12,707 nt of DNA from JBLNBQ01 sp050260095 (lineage in GTDB: Bacteria; Bacillota; UBA5301; DYFA01). Position 1 is the stretch's first letter, and each line of letters opens with the position of its first letter. The stretch lies in assembly GCA_050260095.1 (NCBI GenBank), contig JBLNBQ010000023.1:1-12707 (forward strand), written 5' to 3'. Below, in pieces: positions 1-6,239 of this stretch. The notes under the pieces are model-generated. The model ran no database searches. It had not been told where the DNA came from and saw only the letters and a list, made by a program, of their open reading frames with translations. Made by a program: the position numbers and the translations under genes.

Positions 1-374
1 TCGACCACGCGCCGGGTCAGGGCGATATTCTCGTCGAGCGGGTGATGCGAGCCGTCGATCATCACGGAGGTGAAGCCGGCGTGGATGGCCTGTACGCAGC
101 TCTCGAAGCTGGAGCCGTGATCCAGGTGGATGGCGACGGGCACGGTGGTGCGGTATTCTTCCACCAGGGCCTGCACCATGGCCGCCACGAGGCGGAAGCC
201 TCCCATGTGCCGGGCGGCACCCTCGGAGACCCCCAGGATCACCGGCGACTTCTCCGCCTCCGCAGCCTGCAGGACCGCCTGCGTCCACTCCAGGTTGTTG
301 ATGTTGAACTGTCCGACCGCGTATCCTCCCGCCAGAGCCTTCTGCAGCATGTCCTTCATCGAGACCAGTGACAT
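1..374 (-). CDS. fba: Class II fructose-1,6-bisphosphate aldolase, N-terminal part
   Basis: This enzyme cleaves fructose-1,6-bisphosphate to dihydroxyacetone phosphate and glyceraldehyde-3-phosphate in cytosolic glycolysis and gluconeogenesis. The visible 124 residues start MSLVSMKDML and carry YAVGQFNINN, KSPVILGVSEGA, and AIHLDHGSSFESC with the family's catalytic Asp (about residue 85) and zinc-binding His (about 86), then GFTSVMIDGSHHPLDEN. The match to Bacillus FbaA is close along the whole stretch. The start is the ATG at 374-372, preceded by the Shine-Dalgarno GGGGAGGT. The gene runs off the left window edge; family members are about 285 residues long, so roughly 160 residues are missing. 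It reads away from the rest of the window. Identification is secure; full length cannot be judged. Confidence 0.95.
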   Translation of the reverse strand, partial: MSLVSMKDMLQKALAGGYAVGQFNINNLEWTQAVLQAAEAEKSPVILGVSEGAARHMGGFRLVAAMVQALVEEYRTTVPVAIHLDHGSSFESCVQAIHAGFTSVMIDGSHHPLDENIALTRRVV

Positions 375-412
375 CCAGGAAACCTCCCCTGTCTGCGATC
401 CTACCTTATCGC

Positions 413-418
413 ATTATG
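413..418 (-). promoter_or_regulatory. Possible -10 element for fba
   Basis: On the minus strand this reads CATAAT, five of six bases of the sigma-A consensus. It lies about 39 bases upstream of the fba start, which would give a short leader carrying the ribosome binding site. No convincing -35 is seen 16-18 bases upstream, so the call is tentative. Confidence 0.3.
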
Positions 419-525
419 CTCCAAACAGCACGGTTCGCCTGCCCACGCCTGATTCCTGCTGCATCGCCCGGATGCCCGGGCCGGGGTGCGGGAACCCTAC
501 CGCCGTCCGGGTCGGAGGTGGAGCG

Positions 526-687
526 ATGCCGGAGCAGCGGTGGGTGGCCGCCGCGCTCCTCGCCGGATTGGCGCTCCTGGCCGCCGCCCGCGGCCTGCCT
601 TTCCGCCCTCGCCCCGCCGCGCCCGCCCGCCCTCTGGCCGGGGCGCCTTCGCCGCTGCACGGGGGCCTTCCGGCGCCGGGGCCATAA
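526..687 (+). CDS. Possible small membrane peptide (53 aa)
   Basis: An ATG at 526 is preceded by a strong Shine-Dalgarno GGAGGTG at good spacing. The peptide begins MPEQRWVAAALLAGLALLAAA, which could be one membrane segment or an uncleaved signal, and continues as a Pro/Ala/Arg-rich tail ending in APGP at a TAA directly next to a hairpin terminator. The gene would be convergent with the cytochrome gene. The tail composition is what any GC-rich frame gives, and I recognise no family. The ribosome binding site and the hydrophobic start are the only real support. The rest of the 375-739 stretch holds the fba promoter region and the terminator. Confidence 0.35.
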   Translation: MPEQRWVAAALLAGLALLAAARGLPFRPRPAAPARPLAGAPSPLHGGLPAPGP

Positions 688-714
688 GAAAACCGCCCCG
701 GGCAGGGGCGGCTT
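688..714 (-). terminator. Intrinsic terminator of the cytochrome gene, possibly bidirectional
   Basis: CCGCCCC (693-699) pairs perfectly with GGGGCGG (705-711) around a five-base loop. On the minus strand the stem is followed by GGTTTTCTTA, a usable U-tract, about 28 bases after the cytochrome stop codon. On the plus strand it is followed by only CTTT, so it may also end transcripts of the small ORF at 526-687, less efficiently. Confidence 0.75.
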
Positions 715-739
715 TCGCATCAACCTGGTCAGGCCTGGC

Positions 740-1288
740 TTACCACTTGTGGCACTTGGTGCACTCGGCCTGGTTCTCCACATCGTGGCACTGCTTGCAG
801 GCGTCGTGCGTGACCTTGGCTTCGCCTTCGCCTTCGCGCCCGTGAACCAGCCCGGCGTGGCAGCTCATGCAGTTCAGGTTCATCTCTTCATGCAGCTTGT
901 GCGGAATCTTGTGGGTCTTGGTCTCGTTGATCTTGCTCACATCGTGGCAGTCTTTGCAGCGGGCTTCCTTCGGTTCGCCCATGATCGGGGTGGTGTAGGT
1001 GCCGAAAATCTGCTTGAACATCGAACGGATGCCCTGCATCTTACCGGCCACGTAGCCCTTGAGGCCTTTGTCGTAGTGGCACTCCTCGCACTTGACGCCG
1101 CCCTCGGCCTTGAGCACCTTCGGCCCGTGGCTCGAGACCTCCCAGGTGTCATTGTAGATCTTCATGGTGTGGCAGACCTTGCCGCAGAAATGGTTCGTGC
1201 CGGCGTACACCAGGAATCCCGCGTTCGCCGCAACGAACAGGACCAGGAACGTGATGATGAACGGCCAGTTGAGCTTGATCTTCGCCAA
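740..1288 (-). CDS. Membrane-anchored NapC/NirT-like multiheme cytochrome c (six C..CH motifs)
   Basis: Probable quinol-oxidising or electron-transfer cytochrome on the outer face of the cytoplasmic membrane. Of 182 residues, about 8-30 form one membrane anchor, followed directly by FCGKVCHTM (Cys35, Cys39, His40), then CEECH (67-71), CKDCH (111-115), CMSCH (140-144), CKQCH (164-168) and CTKCH (176-180). The order NHFC..CHTM, SSHGPK, GVKCEECH and a GK-rich stretch is the NapC/NirT/NrfH pattern. That family usually has four haems, so this one carries two extra motifs at the C-terminus. The first motif has three residues between the cysteines instead of two. The start is placed at the TTG at 1288-1286, eight bases after GGAGGGGG; the frame is open upstream, but upstream starts lack a ribosome binding site. 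No catalytic partner lies nearby; the terminal reductase must be encoded elsewhere. Confidence 0.88.
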   Translation of the reverse strand: MAKIKLNWPFIITFLVLFVAANAGFLVYAGTNHFCGKVCHTMKIYNDTWEVSSHGPKVLKAEGGVKCEECHYDKGLKGYVAGKMQGIRSMFKQIFGTYTTPIMGEPKEARCKDCHDVSKINETKTHKIPHKLHEEMNLNCMSCHAGLVHGREGEGEAKVTHDACKQCHDVENQAECTKCHKW

Positions 1289-1320
1289 CGGTGAACCCCC
1301 CTCCACACGCTTTCCGCCTA

Positions 1321-1349
1321 ATTCTACCATACAAGCCTGGACGTGGGAA
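1321..1349 (-). promoter_or_regulatory. Probable promoter of the cytochrome gene
   Basis: On the minus strand TTCCCA (1349-1344, four of six -35 bases) is followed after 17 bases by TAGAAT (1326-1321, five of six -10 bases). A start about seven bases later would give a leader of about 26 bases carrying GGAGGGGG. The -35 overlaps a TTGTGATATTTCCCAC stretch resembling one half of a Rex or Crp/Fnr-type site, but the second half does not match well. Confidence 0.5.
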
Positions 1350-1387
1350 ATATCACAAATATCTGCGCCTGATGCGCACAAATGCGT

Positions 1388-1441
1388 TTGGCCTTCGCCC
1401 CTGCGGAGAGGGTTTCAACCTCCGGGTTGGATATTCCTTCC
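1388..1441. repeat. GC-rich interspersed element, copy 1
   Basis: On the plus strand this stretch shares ordered blocks with 8791-8847: TTGGCCTT, then CGCCC, then AACC-x-CCGG-(G)-TTGG, then TTCC, with small gaps. It lies between the exported-protein gene and the promoter of the cytochrome gene. It can fold locally: CAACC and GGTTG around four bases, and CCCT/AGGG around six, on the minus strand. There is no open reading frame. It may be a repeat family of this genome or a structured RNA; two diverged copies are too few to decide. Confidence 0.4.
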
Positions 1442-1458
1442 ACGAATGTGTTCGGATG

Positions 1459-2190
1459 TCAGGAGGTCGCCGGGAGCGCGGCCACCGGTTCGTTTTCCAG
1501 CCGTTCTTCGAGCAGTTCGACCACGGTCAGCGGCGTGCCGGGCAGACCGTTGACGCCCTGGTAGCGGAGATAGCGCCCGTCGGCCTTGCGGAACCAGACG
1601 TCGGAATGCCAGACGAAGCTCGCCGGGCCGACCGGGGAGACGCGGACGTGGACCGCCTCGACGGGCTTGCCGCCGATCACGATCGTCCCGGTCTCCTTCT
1701 TGGTCGCGCAGAACAGGTTCATCCCCAGGTTGACGGGGTTGATCGCCCAGAAGGTGAGCGACGGTTCGGGGGAGACCGCCCACTCCTGCAAGTCCACCGG
1801 AAAACATTGCTTCCAGGGGCGGGTGTCGATCTTGTACTCCCGGTCCACCCGTTTGCCCTTGAAGAGCCCGGTCAGGCGGACGACGCTTCCGGAACGCACG
1901 GCCGTGAAGTCGGTCCGTTCCCGGGGGTTGCGCCGGTGCCACGAGTTCGAGAGGAACGCGGCGTCCAGCTCAAAAGACTGGGTCTGCGGGCCAGCCTCGC
2001 CGCCGTCGGTCGTCACCTTCACCGCGTAACCGGTGGGAGCAGCGGCAAACTGTTCGGAGGTGAGCGCGATCTCGCCGGCGGTGACCGACCGGTAAGTCAA
2101 GGCCAGCGGCAGCGTGCCTGCTCCGGCGCCGGACGCGGCACAGGGCAGGAGGAGCGCGGCCAGAGCCGAAACCACGAGGAGAGATCTCAT
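1459..2190 (-). CDS. Exported DUF3108-like protein
   Basis: A 243-residue protein of unknown function, predicted to be secreted. It starts MRSLLVVSALAALLLPCAASGAGA, a signal peptide with likely cleavage in the ASG-AGA region; LLPC is not a good lipobox because proline precedes the cysteine. The mature part is beta-rich with no charged clusters or catalytic motif I recognise. Segments such as GLFKGKRVDREYKIDTRPW, GTIVIGGKPVEAVHVRV and DVWFRKADGRYLRYQG resemble the barrel-like DUF3108/DUF6134 group of exported proteins. The ATG follows AAAGGAG at eight bases. It is divergent from the M20 peptidase and in tandem with the cytochrome gene, which has its own promoter. Function is not inferred. Confidence 0.75.
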   Translation of the reverse strand: MRSLLVVSALAALLLPCAASGAGAGTLPLALTYRSVTAGEIALTSEQFAAAPTGYAVKVTTDGGEAGPQTQSFELDAAFLSNSWHRRNPRERTDFTAVRSGSVVRLTGLFKGKRVDREYKIDTRPWKQCFPVDLQEWAVSPEPSLTFWAINPVNLGMNLFCATKKETGTIVIGGKPVEAVHVRVSPVGPASFVWHSDVWFRKADGRYLRYQGVNGLPGTPLTVVELLEERLENEPVAALPATS

Positions 2191-2245
2191 CCGGGAGACT
2201 CCTTTCCGATGGAGCGCGGGGGCATTCTTCCGAAAAGGAAAGAGG

Positions 2246-3547
2246 ATGTCCTCCTTAAACAGAGCTATCCTGGATTCTCAGGCGATGTGCGAAGGAGTGT
2301 GCGACTTGCCTGTTTTGGACAGCGCCCAAGTGAAAGCGGTCGTGGAACGACAGTACGAAGCGTTCGTGAGCGACCTCGAACTGCTCACCAACATCGACTC
2401 GGGCACGGGCGACGCGGCGGGGAGCGCGCGCATCGCGGCGATTCTCGAGGAGCGCGTGACCGGGCTCGGCGGGACGGCGGAGCGGCGGGCGAACGACCGG
2501 GGCACCCACCTGATCGCCCGGTTCAAGGGCGAGGGACGGTTGCGGGTCCTGCTCTCTCCCCACACCGACACGGTCTTTGAGGCCGGTGAGGCGGCCCGGC
2601 GCCCCTTCCGGGTCGACGAGCGCCAACTGGCTTACGGACCCGGGGTGGGAGACTGCAAGGCCTCGGTCGTGCAGATGGTCTACCTGGTGAAAGCCTTGCG
2701 TGAGCTTGGCGTCCGCGACTTCGGCGAGCTGGTCGTCTACTTCGATGCCGAGGAGGAAGGCGGTTCACCCGACGAGGAGCGGATCTTGCGCGAGCTGGCC
2801 GCTCAGGTCGACCTGGCGCTGATCGTCGATACCGCCCGGCCGGGGTGGGGGATCGTCACGCAACGGAAGGGGAGCGCCACCTACGACCTCCGGGTATGGG
2901 GCGTGTCGGGCCATGCCGGGAACGCGCCTCAGGCCGGGGCGAGCGCGGTGGTGGAACTGGCTCACCTCATCACTTACCTGCACGGCCTGGCCAGCCCGCT
3001 TCCGGGACACCCGGCCGACTTCACCCCCGAGGCGCTCGCCGCCCGGGGCCAACACGACCACGGCCAGTTCATCCCGGAGATCAGCATTAACGTGGGGGTG
3101 ATCGGCACGCCGAACCGCCGGCGTAACCGCATCCCCGACGAAGCTTACGCCCAGGTGGAGGTGCGGGCCTTTCGGCTGGCCGACCTCGAACGCCTCGACC
3201 GGGACCTGCGGGCCAGAGCCGGCCGTCCAGTCGTGCCGGGCACCCGGGTGACGGTGGAGGGGGGCCTCAAGGTGGGGCCGATGGAGAAGACGCCGGCGGC
3301 CGCCCAGGTGATCGAGCGCTACCGGAACATCGTGCGGCGGGAGTACGGCGCGGAAGTGGTCGAATGGGTGGCCGGCGGGGTGACCGTGGGCAACCGGACG
3401 GCGGAGTTCGTGCCGACCGTGGATGCCCTGGGGGTCGAGGCCGACCCGGTGGTCGAGCACACCGACCGGGAATACGTGGACCTCGCCAGCTTCGTTCCGC
3501 GGACGGTCGCCCTGGTCCATCTGATTGCAGAACTGGCCCAGGGCTGA
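2246..3547 (+). CDS. M20 family metallopeptidase, carboxypeptidase G2-like
   Basis: Predicted di-zinc exopeptidase or deacylase acting on glutamate or acyl amino-acid conjugates. Numbered from the ATG at 2246 (433 residues), ligands follow the family order: His106 and Asp108 in SPHTDT, Asp136 in GPGVGDCK, general base Glu170 and ligand Glu171 in DAEEEGGS, Asp195 in VDTARP, and His405 in EHTDREYVD. SGHAGNAPQAGASAV (about 221-235) marks the lid/dimerisation domain. The sequence tracks Pseudomonas CPG2 closely, including PFRV...AYGPG and GVRDFG. A Pro/His-rich insertion sits at about 251-275. The start is uncertain: ATG 2246 follows AAAAGGA, but TTG 2306 follows AAGGAG at eight bases and gives an N-terminus more typical of the family (413 residues). 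No signal peptide is seen, so it is probably cytosolic. The substrate is not determined. Confidence 0.9.
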   Translation: MSSLNRAILDSQAMCEGVCDLPVLDSAQVKAVVERQYEAFVSDLELLTNIDSGTGDAAGSARIAAILEERVTGLGGTAERRANDRGTHLIARFKGEGRLRVLLSPHTDTVFEAGEAARRPFRVDERQLAYGPGVGDCKASVVQMVYLVKALRELGVRDFGELVVYFDAEEEGGSPDEERILRELAAQVDLALIVDTARPGWGIVTQRKGSATYDLRVWGVSGHAGNAPQAGASAVVELAHLITYLHGLASPLPGHPADFTPEALAARGQHDHGQFIPEISINVGVIGTPNRRRNRIPDEAYAQVEVRAFRLADLERLDRDLRARAGRPVVPGTRVTVEGGLKVGPMEKTPAAAQVIERYRNIVRREYGAEVVEWVAGGVTVGNRTAEFVPTVDALGVEADPVVEHTDREYVDLASFVPRTVALVHLIAELAQG

Positions 3548-3563
3548 AAGCGCCCCGGGCCAG
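3533..3563. terminator. Hairpin between convergent genes, probable bidirectional terminator
   Basis: CTGGCCC (3533-3539) pairs with GGGCCAG (3557-3563), and inside it GGGC (3541-3544) with GCCC (3552-3555), separated by one A-C mismatch. The peptidase stop codon TGA is in the seven-base loop. No clear U-tract follows on either side, so termination may be weak or assisted. Confidence 0.5.
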
Positions 3564-3585
3564 TGAAGGTTGGGTTCGCCTCGCG

Positions 3586-4568
3586 TCAACCGGGAAGGCC
3601 CAGCGCCAGCGCGGCGTTGTAACCGTAGCCGCAGAGGATCGCCCCCGCCCAGAGGGTGGCCACGACCACCGCCACGACCCGCCAGCGGGCGATAGCCAGC
3701 GCGCCGGTGATGGCGCCGAGCGAGGTCCCCGCGCCGGTGATGAGGAAAGCGAGTGCGGCCCCGGGGCTCATGCCGCTGGTCAGGAAGGCTTTGAGCATGG
3801 GCAGCGACGACTCGGTGTTCAAGTAGAGCGGTAGGCCGAGCGTCGCCGCGAGGGGCACGCCGAAGGACTGCCCCTGTCCGAAGAGGCCCGTTACCCATCC
3901 CTTAGGGATCAGGCCGTTCAGCAGATAGCCGAGGAAGGCGAAGGCGACGAACCGGGGGAGCAGCCACTTGGCGCTGCTCCAGGCCTCCTTCAAGACCTGC
4001 GCCCGCCGGTCCGGGCGGGAGGCGGGCTTTCGCGCCGCGCCGCAGGCGGCGGCGGCCGGCGCGTCGAGCACCCGGAAGGGGCCGGGCGCCTGCCCGGGCC
4101 GCCCGGCCGGCGCCGCCACCCTGGCCTGGCCGCTGAGCCACCCGGCCTGCTCCAGCAGGTAGGCCGCGAGCCGCCGAGCAGGCCCAGCCCGGCCGAGGCG
4201 GCGAAGTAAGTCCAGGCGAAGGGCCAGCCGAAGATGGCTCCGCTGTACGCGAGTTCCTCGGGCGAGGTGAGCGGGGAGGAGACCATGAAGGCGACGACCG
4301 GCGCCCAAGGCATCCGGCTGGCCATCATGCCGAGGATCACGGCCATCGTCCCGCACGAGCAGAGCGGCGTGGCGACGGCGACCCCGGTGGCGGCGAAGAC
4401 CCCCCGGCCCTGGTGGCGACGGAGAAATCCGGCGAGTTTCTCCTGGTCGAGGTAGACCTTGGTCGCCGCCGAGATGAGGGTCCCCAGCGCCAGGAGCGGC
4501 CAGTTGTGGACGAGCGTCAACCGCACCTGGGCGAAGGCGGTGGTGGCGGCGGTCAGAAGAGCGTTCAT
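3586..4568 (-). pseudogene. ArsP/DUF318 (PF03773-type) permease, frameshifted
   Basis: Predicted polytopic efflux permease of the ArsP/YraQ group, whose known members export organoarsenicals; the substrate here is inferred from the arsR neighbour. The start is ATG 4568, eight bases after GAGGAGG. The first part has the conserved ATPLCSCGTMAV motif (Cys70, Cys72) and VVAFMVSSPLTSPEE. The last part has the second family repeat, GLPLYLNTESSLPMLKAFL and FLITGAGTSLGAI, ending at the stop at 3586. The two halves are in different frames. AGLGLLGG breaks at about 4170/4171, and adding one base continues it as LAAYLLEQAGWL, giving about 327 residues, the usual family length. The middle is an Ala/Pro/Arg-rich cytoplasmic linker. 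Either an assembly error or a recent inactivation; the reading on both sides is otherwise intact, so the gene may be functional. Confidence 0.82.
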
Positions 4569-4583
4569 AGGCAGCCTCCTCAA

Positions 4584-4599
4584 ATCAAAGCACATTGAT
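4584..4599. promoter_or_regulatory. ArsR-type operator 1 (permease leader)
   Basis: A perfect inverted repeat ATCAA-N6-TTGAT, in the transcribed leader of the permease just upstream of its GAGGAGG ribosome binding site. It has the same half-sites and six-base spacer as the other two repeats in this intergenic region. Confidence 0.6.
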
Positions 4600-4613
4600 G
4601 CGACCACCCTCAG

Positions 4614-4641
4614 CATATATCAATCACGTTTGATATGTCAA
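4614..4641 (-). promoter_or_regulatory. Promoter of the ArsP-like permease
   Basis: On the minus strand a perfect -35 TTGACA (4641-4636) is followed after 16 bases by TATATG (4619-4614), four of six -10 bases. The whole spacer is occupied by operator 2, the classical arrangement for repression by steric block. Confidence 0.75.
4617..4636. promoter_or_regulatory. ArsR-type operator 2 (central, strongest)
   Basis: A perfect seven-base inverted repeat ATATCAA-N6-TTGATAT, the form expected for a dimeric ArsR/SmtB winged-helix repressor. It covers the spacer of the permease promoter. Its right half, read on the plus strand as TTGATA (4630-4635), could also serve as a -35 for arsR with TATCCT (4654-4659) as -10, so one bound dimer could silence both directions. 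Confidence 0.75.
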
Positions 4642-4662
4642 CCCACTTCTTGGTATCCTGGC

Positions 4663-4692
4663 TTGCAGAATCAAAGATCGCTGATATATGAT
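4663..4692 (+). promoter_or_regulatory. Possible promoter of the arsR operon
   Basis: TTGCAG (4663-4668) is followed after 18 bases by TATGAT (4687-4692), five of six -10 bases. The -35 is weak and the resulting leader would be very short. The alternative is TTGATA (4630-4635), 18 bases, TATCCT (4654-4659). Either promoter overlaps an ArsR-type operator, so autoregulation is expected. Confidence 0.45.
4670..4685. promoter_or_regulatory. ArsR-type operator 3 (arsR side)
   Basis: An imperfect inverted repeat ATCAA-N6-CTGAT with one mismatch to the TTGAT half-site and the same six-base spacer as operators 1 and 2. It lies in the spacer of the proximal arsR promoter candidate, about 25 bases before the arsR start codon. 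Confidence 0.5.
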
Positions 4693-4709
4693 TGAGAAAG
4701 GTGATGGAA

Positions 4710-5033
4710 ATGCAGGAACCAGGGGAGAACCGGAACTTGGTCGCCGCGGCCAAGGCGCTCGGCGACCCGCTCCGGCTGGAACTCCTCCGCATCCTGGCTC
4801 ACGACCGGGCCTGCTGCGGGGAGGGCGTTTGCGTCTGCGACCTGGTCGAGAAGACGCACGCCCTGCAGTCCCTCATCTCCTACCACATGAAGATCCTGCG
4901 GGAAGCGGGGCTCGTCACCGAGCAAGCCCGGGGAAAGTGGAAGTTCTACGCCCTCGACCGGGAGGGGGTTCGCCGGGCGCTTTCCGGGTGGGAGAGCCTG
5001 CTCGGCGGGGAGACGGAGTCGCCCCGGAACTGA
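4710..5033 (+). CDS. arsR: ArsR/SmtB family metalloregulator
   Basis: A 107-residue winged-helix repressor that should leave DNA on binding As(III), Sb(III) or another soft metal. The family pattern is complete: AKALGDPLRLELLRIL (about 15-29), then CVCDLVE (41-47), the recognition helix ALQSLISYHMKILREAGLV (51-69) and a wing RGKWKFYAL (74-82). The sensor loop has Cys35, Cys36, Cys41 and Cys43. The CVC pair matches R773 ArsR Cys32/Cys34; the third R773 cysteine is Val here, while the CC pair six residues upstream may replace it. Several in-frame starts exist (TTG 4692, GTG 4701, ATG 4704); ATG 4710 is chosen because AAAGGTGAT precedes it at proper spacing. It is divergent from the ArsP-like permease and first gene of an operon with the ABC exporter, 13 bases before the next start. 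Confidence 0.92.
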   Translation: MQEPGENRNLVAAAKALGDPLRLELLRILAHDRACCGEGVCVCDLVEKTHALQSLISYHMKILREAGLVTEQARGKWKFYALDREGVRRALSGWESLLGGETESPRN

Positions 5034-5046
5034 AAGGGAGTTGTGC

Positions 5047-6225
5047 GTGAACCTCTTCACCATCGTGTGGGACGGGCTGCGCCGCCGGCGGATCCGGACC
5101 GCGCTCGCCGTCGCCGGCATCGCCATCGCCGCCACCGCCCTGTTCAGCCTGGTCTCCTTGAAGAGGGGCTACGAGGCAGGGATGCGGGCCGAACTAGACA
5201 ACATGGGTGCCCAGGTGGTCGCCGTGGCCAAGGGGTGCCCTTACGAGGCGATCGCCGTCATCATGATCGGCGGGCAGGTGCCGGCCACCCTGCCGGAGAC
5301 CGTGGTCGCCAGGATCCGGGCCGTCCCCAACGTCGCCAGCGCCTCGCCCAACGTGTACGGCGCCTACGACTATCTGAACCTCTCCCACCCGCTGGTCGGG
5401 ATCACCCGGGACGAACTGCGGCTTAAGTCGTGGTGGAGGATCAAGGGGCGCTTCCCGGAGAGGTTCGGGGAGGTCATGCTCGGCGGGGCGGAGGCCTCGG
5501 CCTTCGCCAGCAAGGGCAGCGAATATCGCAAGCTGGGCGACAGTTTCACGGTCACGGCGGGCGGCCGGCCGGCCAGGCTCACCGTGGTCGGGGTGCTGGA
5601 GAAGACCGGCGCCAAAGACGACTACACCACCTACACCACCCTGGAGACGGCCCAGAAGCTGCTCGGGCTGGAGGGACGGGTGGTGGCGGTCAACCTCCGG
5701 GTGAAGGACCTGATGGCGATCCCGGAGACCATCGAGGGCGTCGAGGCCATCCCCGACGTGCAAGCCGTCACGGTCGCCCAGGTGCTCGGCACCATCCAGA
5801 ACCTGGTCCGGTCGGGCCAGGGGATGCTGTTCACGGTCATGCTCATCGCTTTGGTCATCGGCGGTCTCGGCACGATGAACACCATGCTCATGACGGTGTT
5901 CGAAAGAACGCGGGAGATCGGGCTGATGAAAGCCATCGGCGCCACACCGGGGCAGATCTTCCGGATCTTCCTCGTGGAGGGCTTGCTCATCTGCGCCGCC
6001 GGCGGCCTTCTGGGCGTGGTGGCTGGCGGCGCCGCCACCCTGGCGGGCGACGTCATCCTGAAGCAGTTCGTCTCCATCATGCCGACCAGGCCGGTCGGGC
6101 AACTCTCCTGGGTCGCCGCCGGTGTCTCCCTGCTCTTCCCGCTGGGCGTGGGGCTCGTCGCCTCGCTCTACCCGGCCTGGCGGGCGGCGCGCCAGAGCCC
6201 CATCGCGGCCCTGCGCAGCGAGTGA
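5047..6225 (+). CDS. MacB/FtsX-type ABC transporter permease
   Basis: Integral-membrane half of a predicted exporter that works with the ATPase encoded next to it. The 392 residues follow the MacB plan: a first membrane helix near 20-40 (RTALAVAGIAIAATALFSLV), a large extracytoplasmic domain to about 260, and three C-terminal helices (MLFTVMLIALVIGGLG, FLVEGLLICAAGGLLGVV, SWVAAGVSLLFPLGVGLVAS) ending in PAWRAARQSPIAALRSE, the usual FtsX end. TREIGLMKAIGATPGQIFRIF is the cytoplasmic coupling helix. The ectodomain contains VAKGCPYEA near residue 60; its cysteine is the only one in the ectodomain and could bind metal or lipid, which is speculation. GTG 5047 is chosen because GGGAG lies six bases upstream; TTG 5041 is too close. 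It is 13 bases after arsR, so very likely under its control. Confidence 0.88.
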   Translation: MNLFTIVWDGLRRRRIRTALAVAGIAIAATALFSLVSLKRGYEAGMRAELDNMGAQVVAVAKGCPYEAIAVIMIGGQVPATLPETVVARIRAVPNVASASPNVYGAYDYLNLSHPLVGITRDELRLKSWWRIKGRFPERFGEVMLGGAEASAFASKGSEYRKLGDSFTVTAGGRPARLTVVGVLEKTGAKDDYTTYTTLETAQKLLGLEGRVVAVNLRVKDLMAIPETIEGVEAIPDVQAVTVAQVLGTIQNLVRSGQGMLFTVMLIALVIGGLGTMNTMLMTVFERTREIGLMKAIGATPGQIFRIFLVEGLLICAAGGLLGVVAGGAATLAGDVILKQFVSIMPTRPVGQLSWVAAGVSLLFPLGVGLVASLYPAWRAARQSPIAALRSE

Positions 6226-6239
6226 CGGAGGTGGGCGGG

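Noticed and set aside
368..1294. Long plus-strand open frame of 308 codons
   Set aside because: It runs antisense across the cytochrome gene, which has clear haem motifs, and its protein is low-complexity Val/Ala/His/Leu without family features.
1291..2580. Plus-strand open frame of 429 codons
   Set aside because: It is antisense to the exported protein and out of frame with the M20 peptidase; composition is Arg/Gly/His-rich as expected of a GC-rich shadow frame.
2765..3898. Minus-strand open frame of 377 codons
   Set aside because: It covers the peptidase gene in antisense and part of the permease in the wrong frame; the real genes there have intact motifs.
5194..6102. Minus-strand open frame of 302 codons inside the ABC permease
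   Set aside because: Asp/His/Gly-rich mirror of the FtsX-type permease with no family resemblance.
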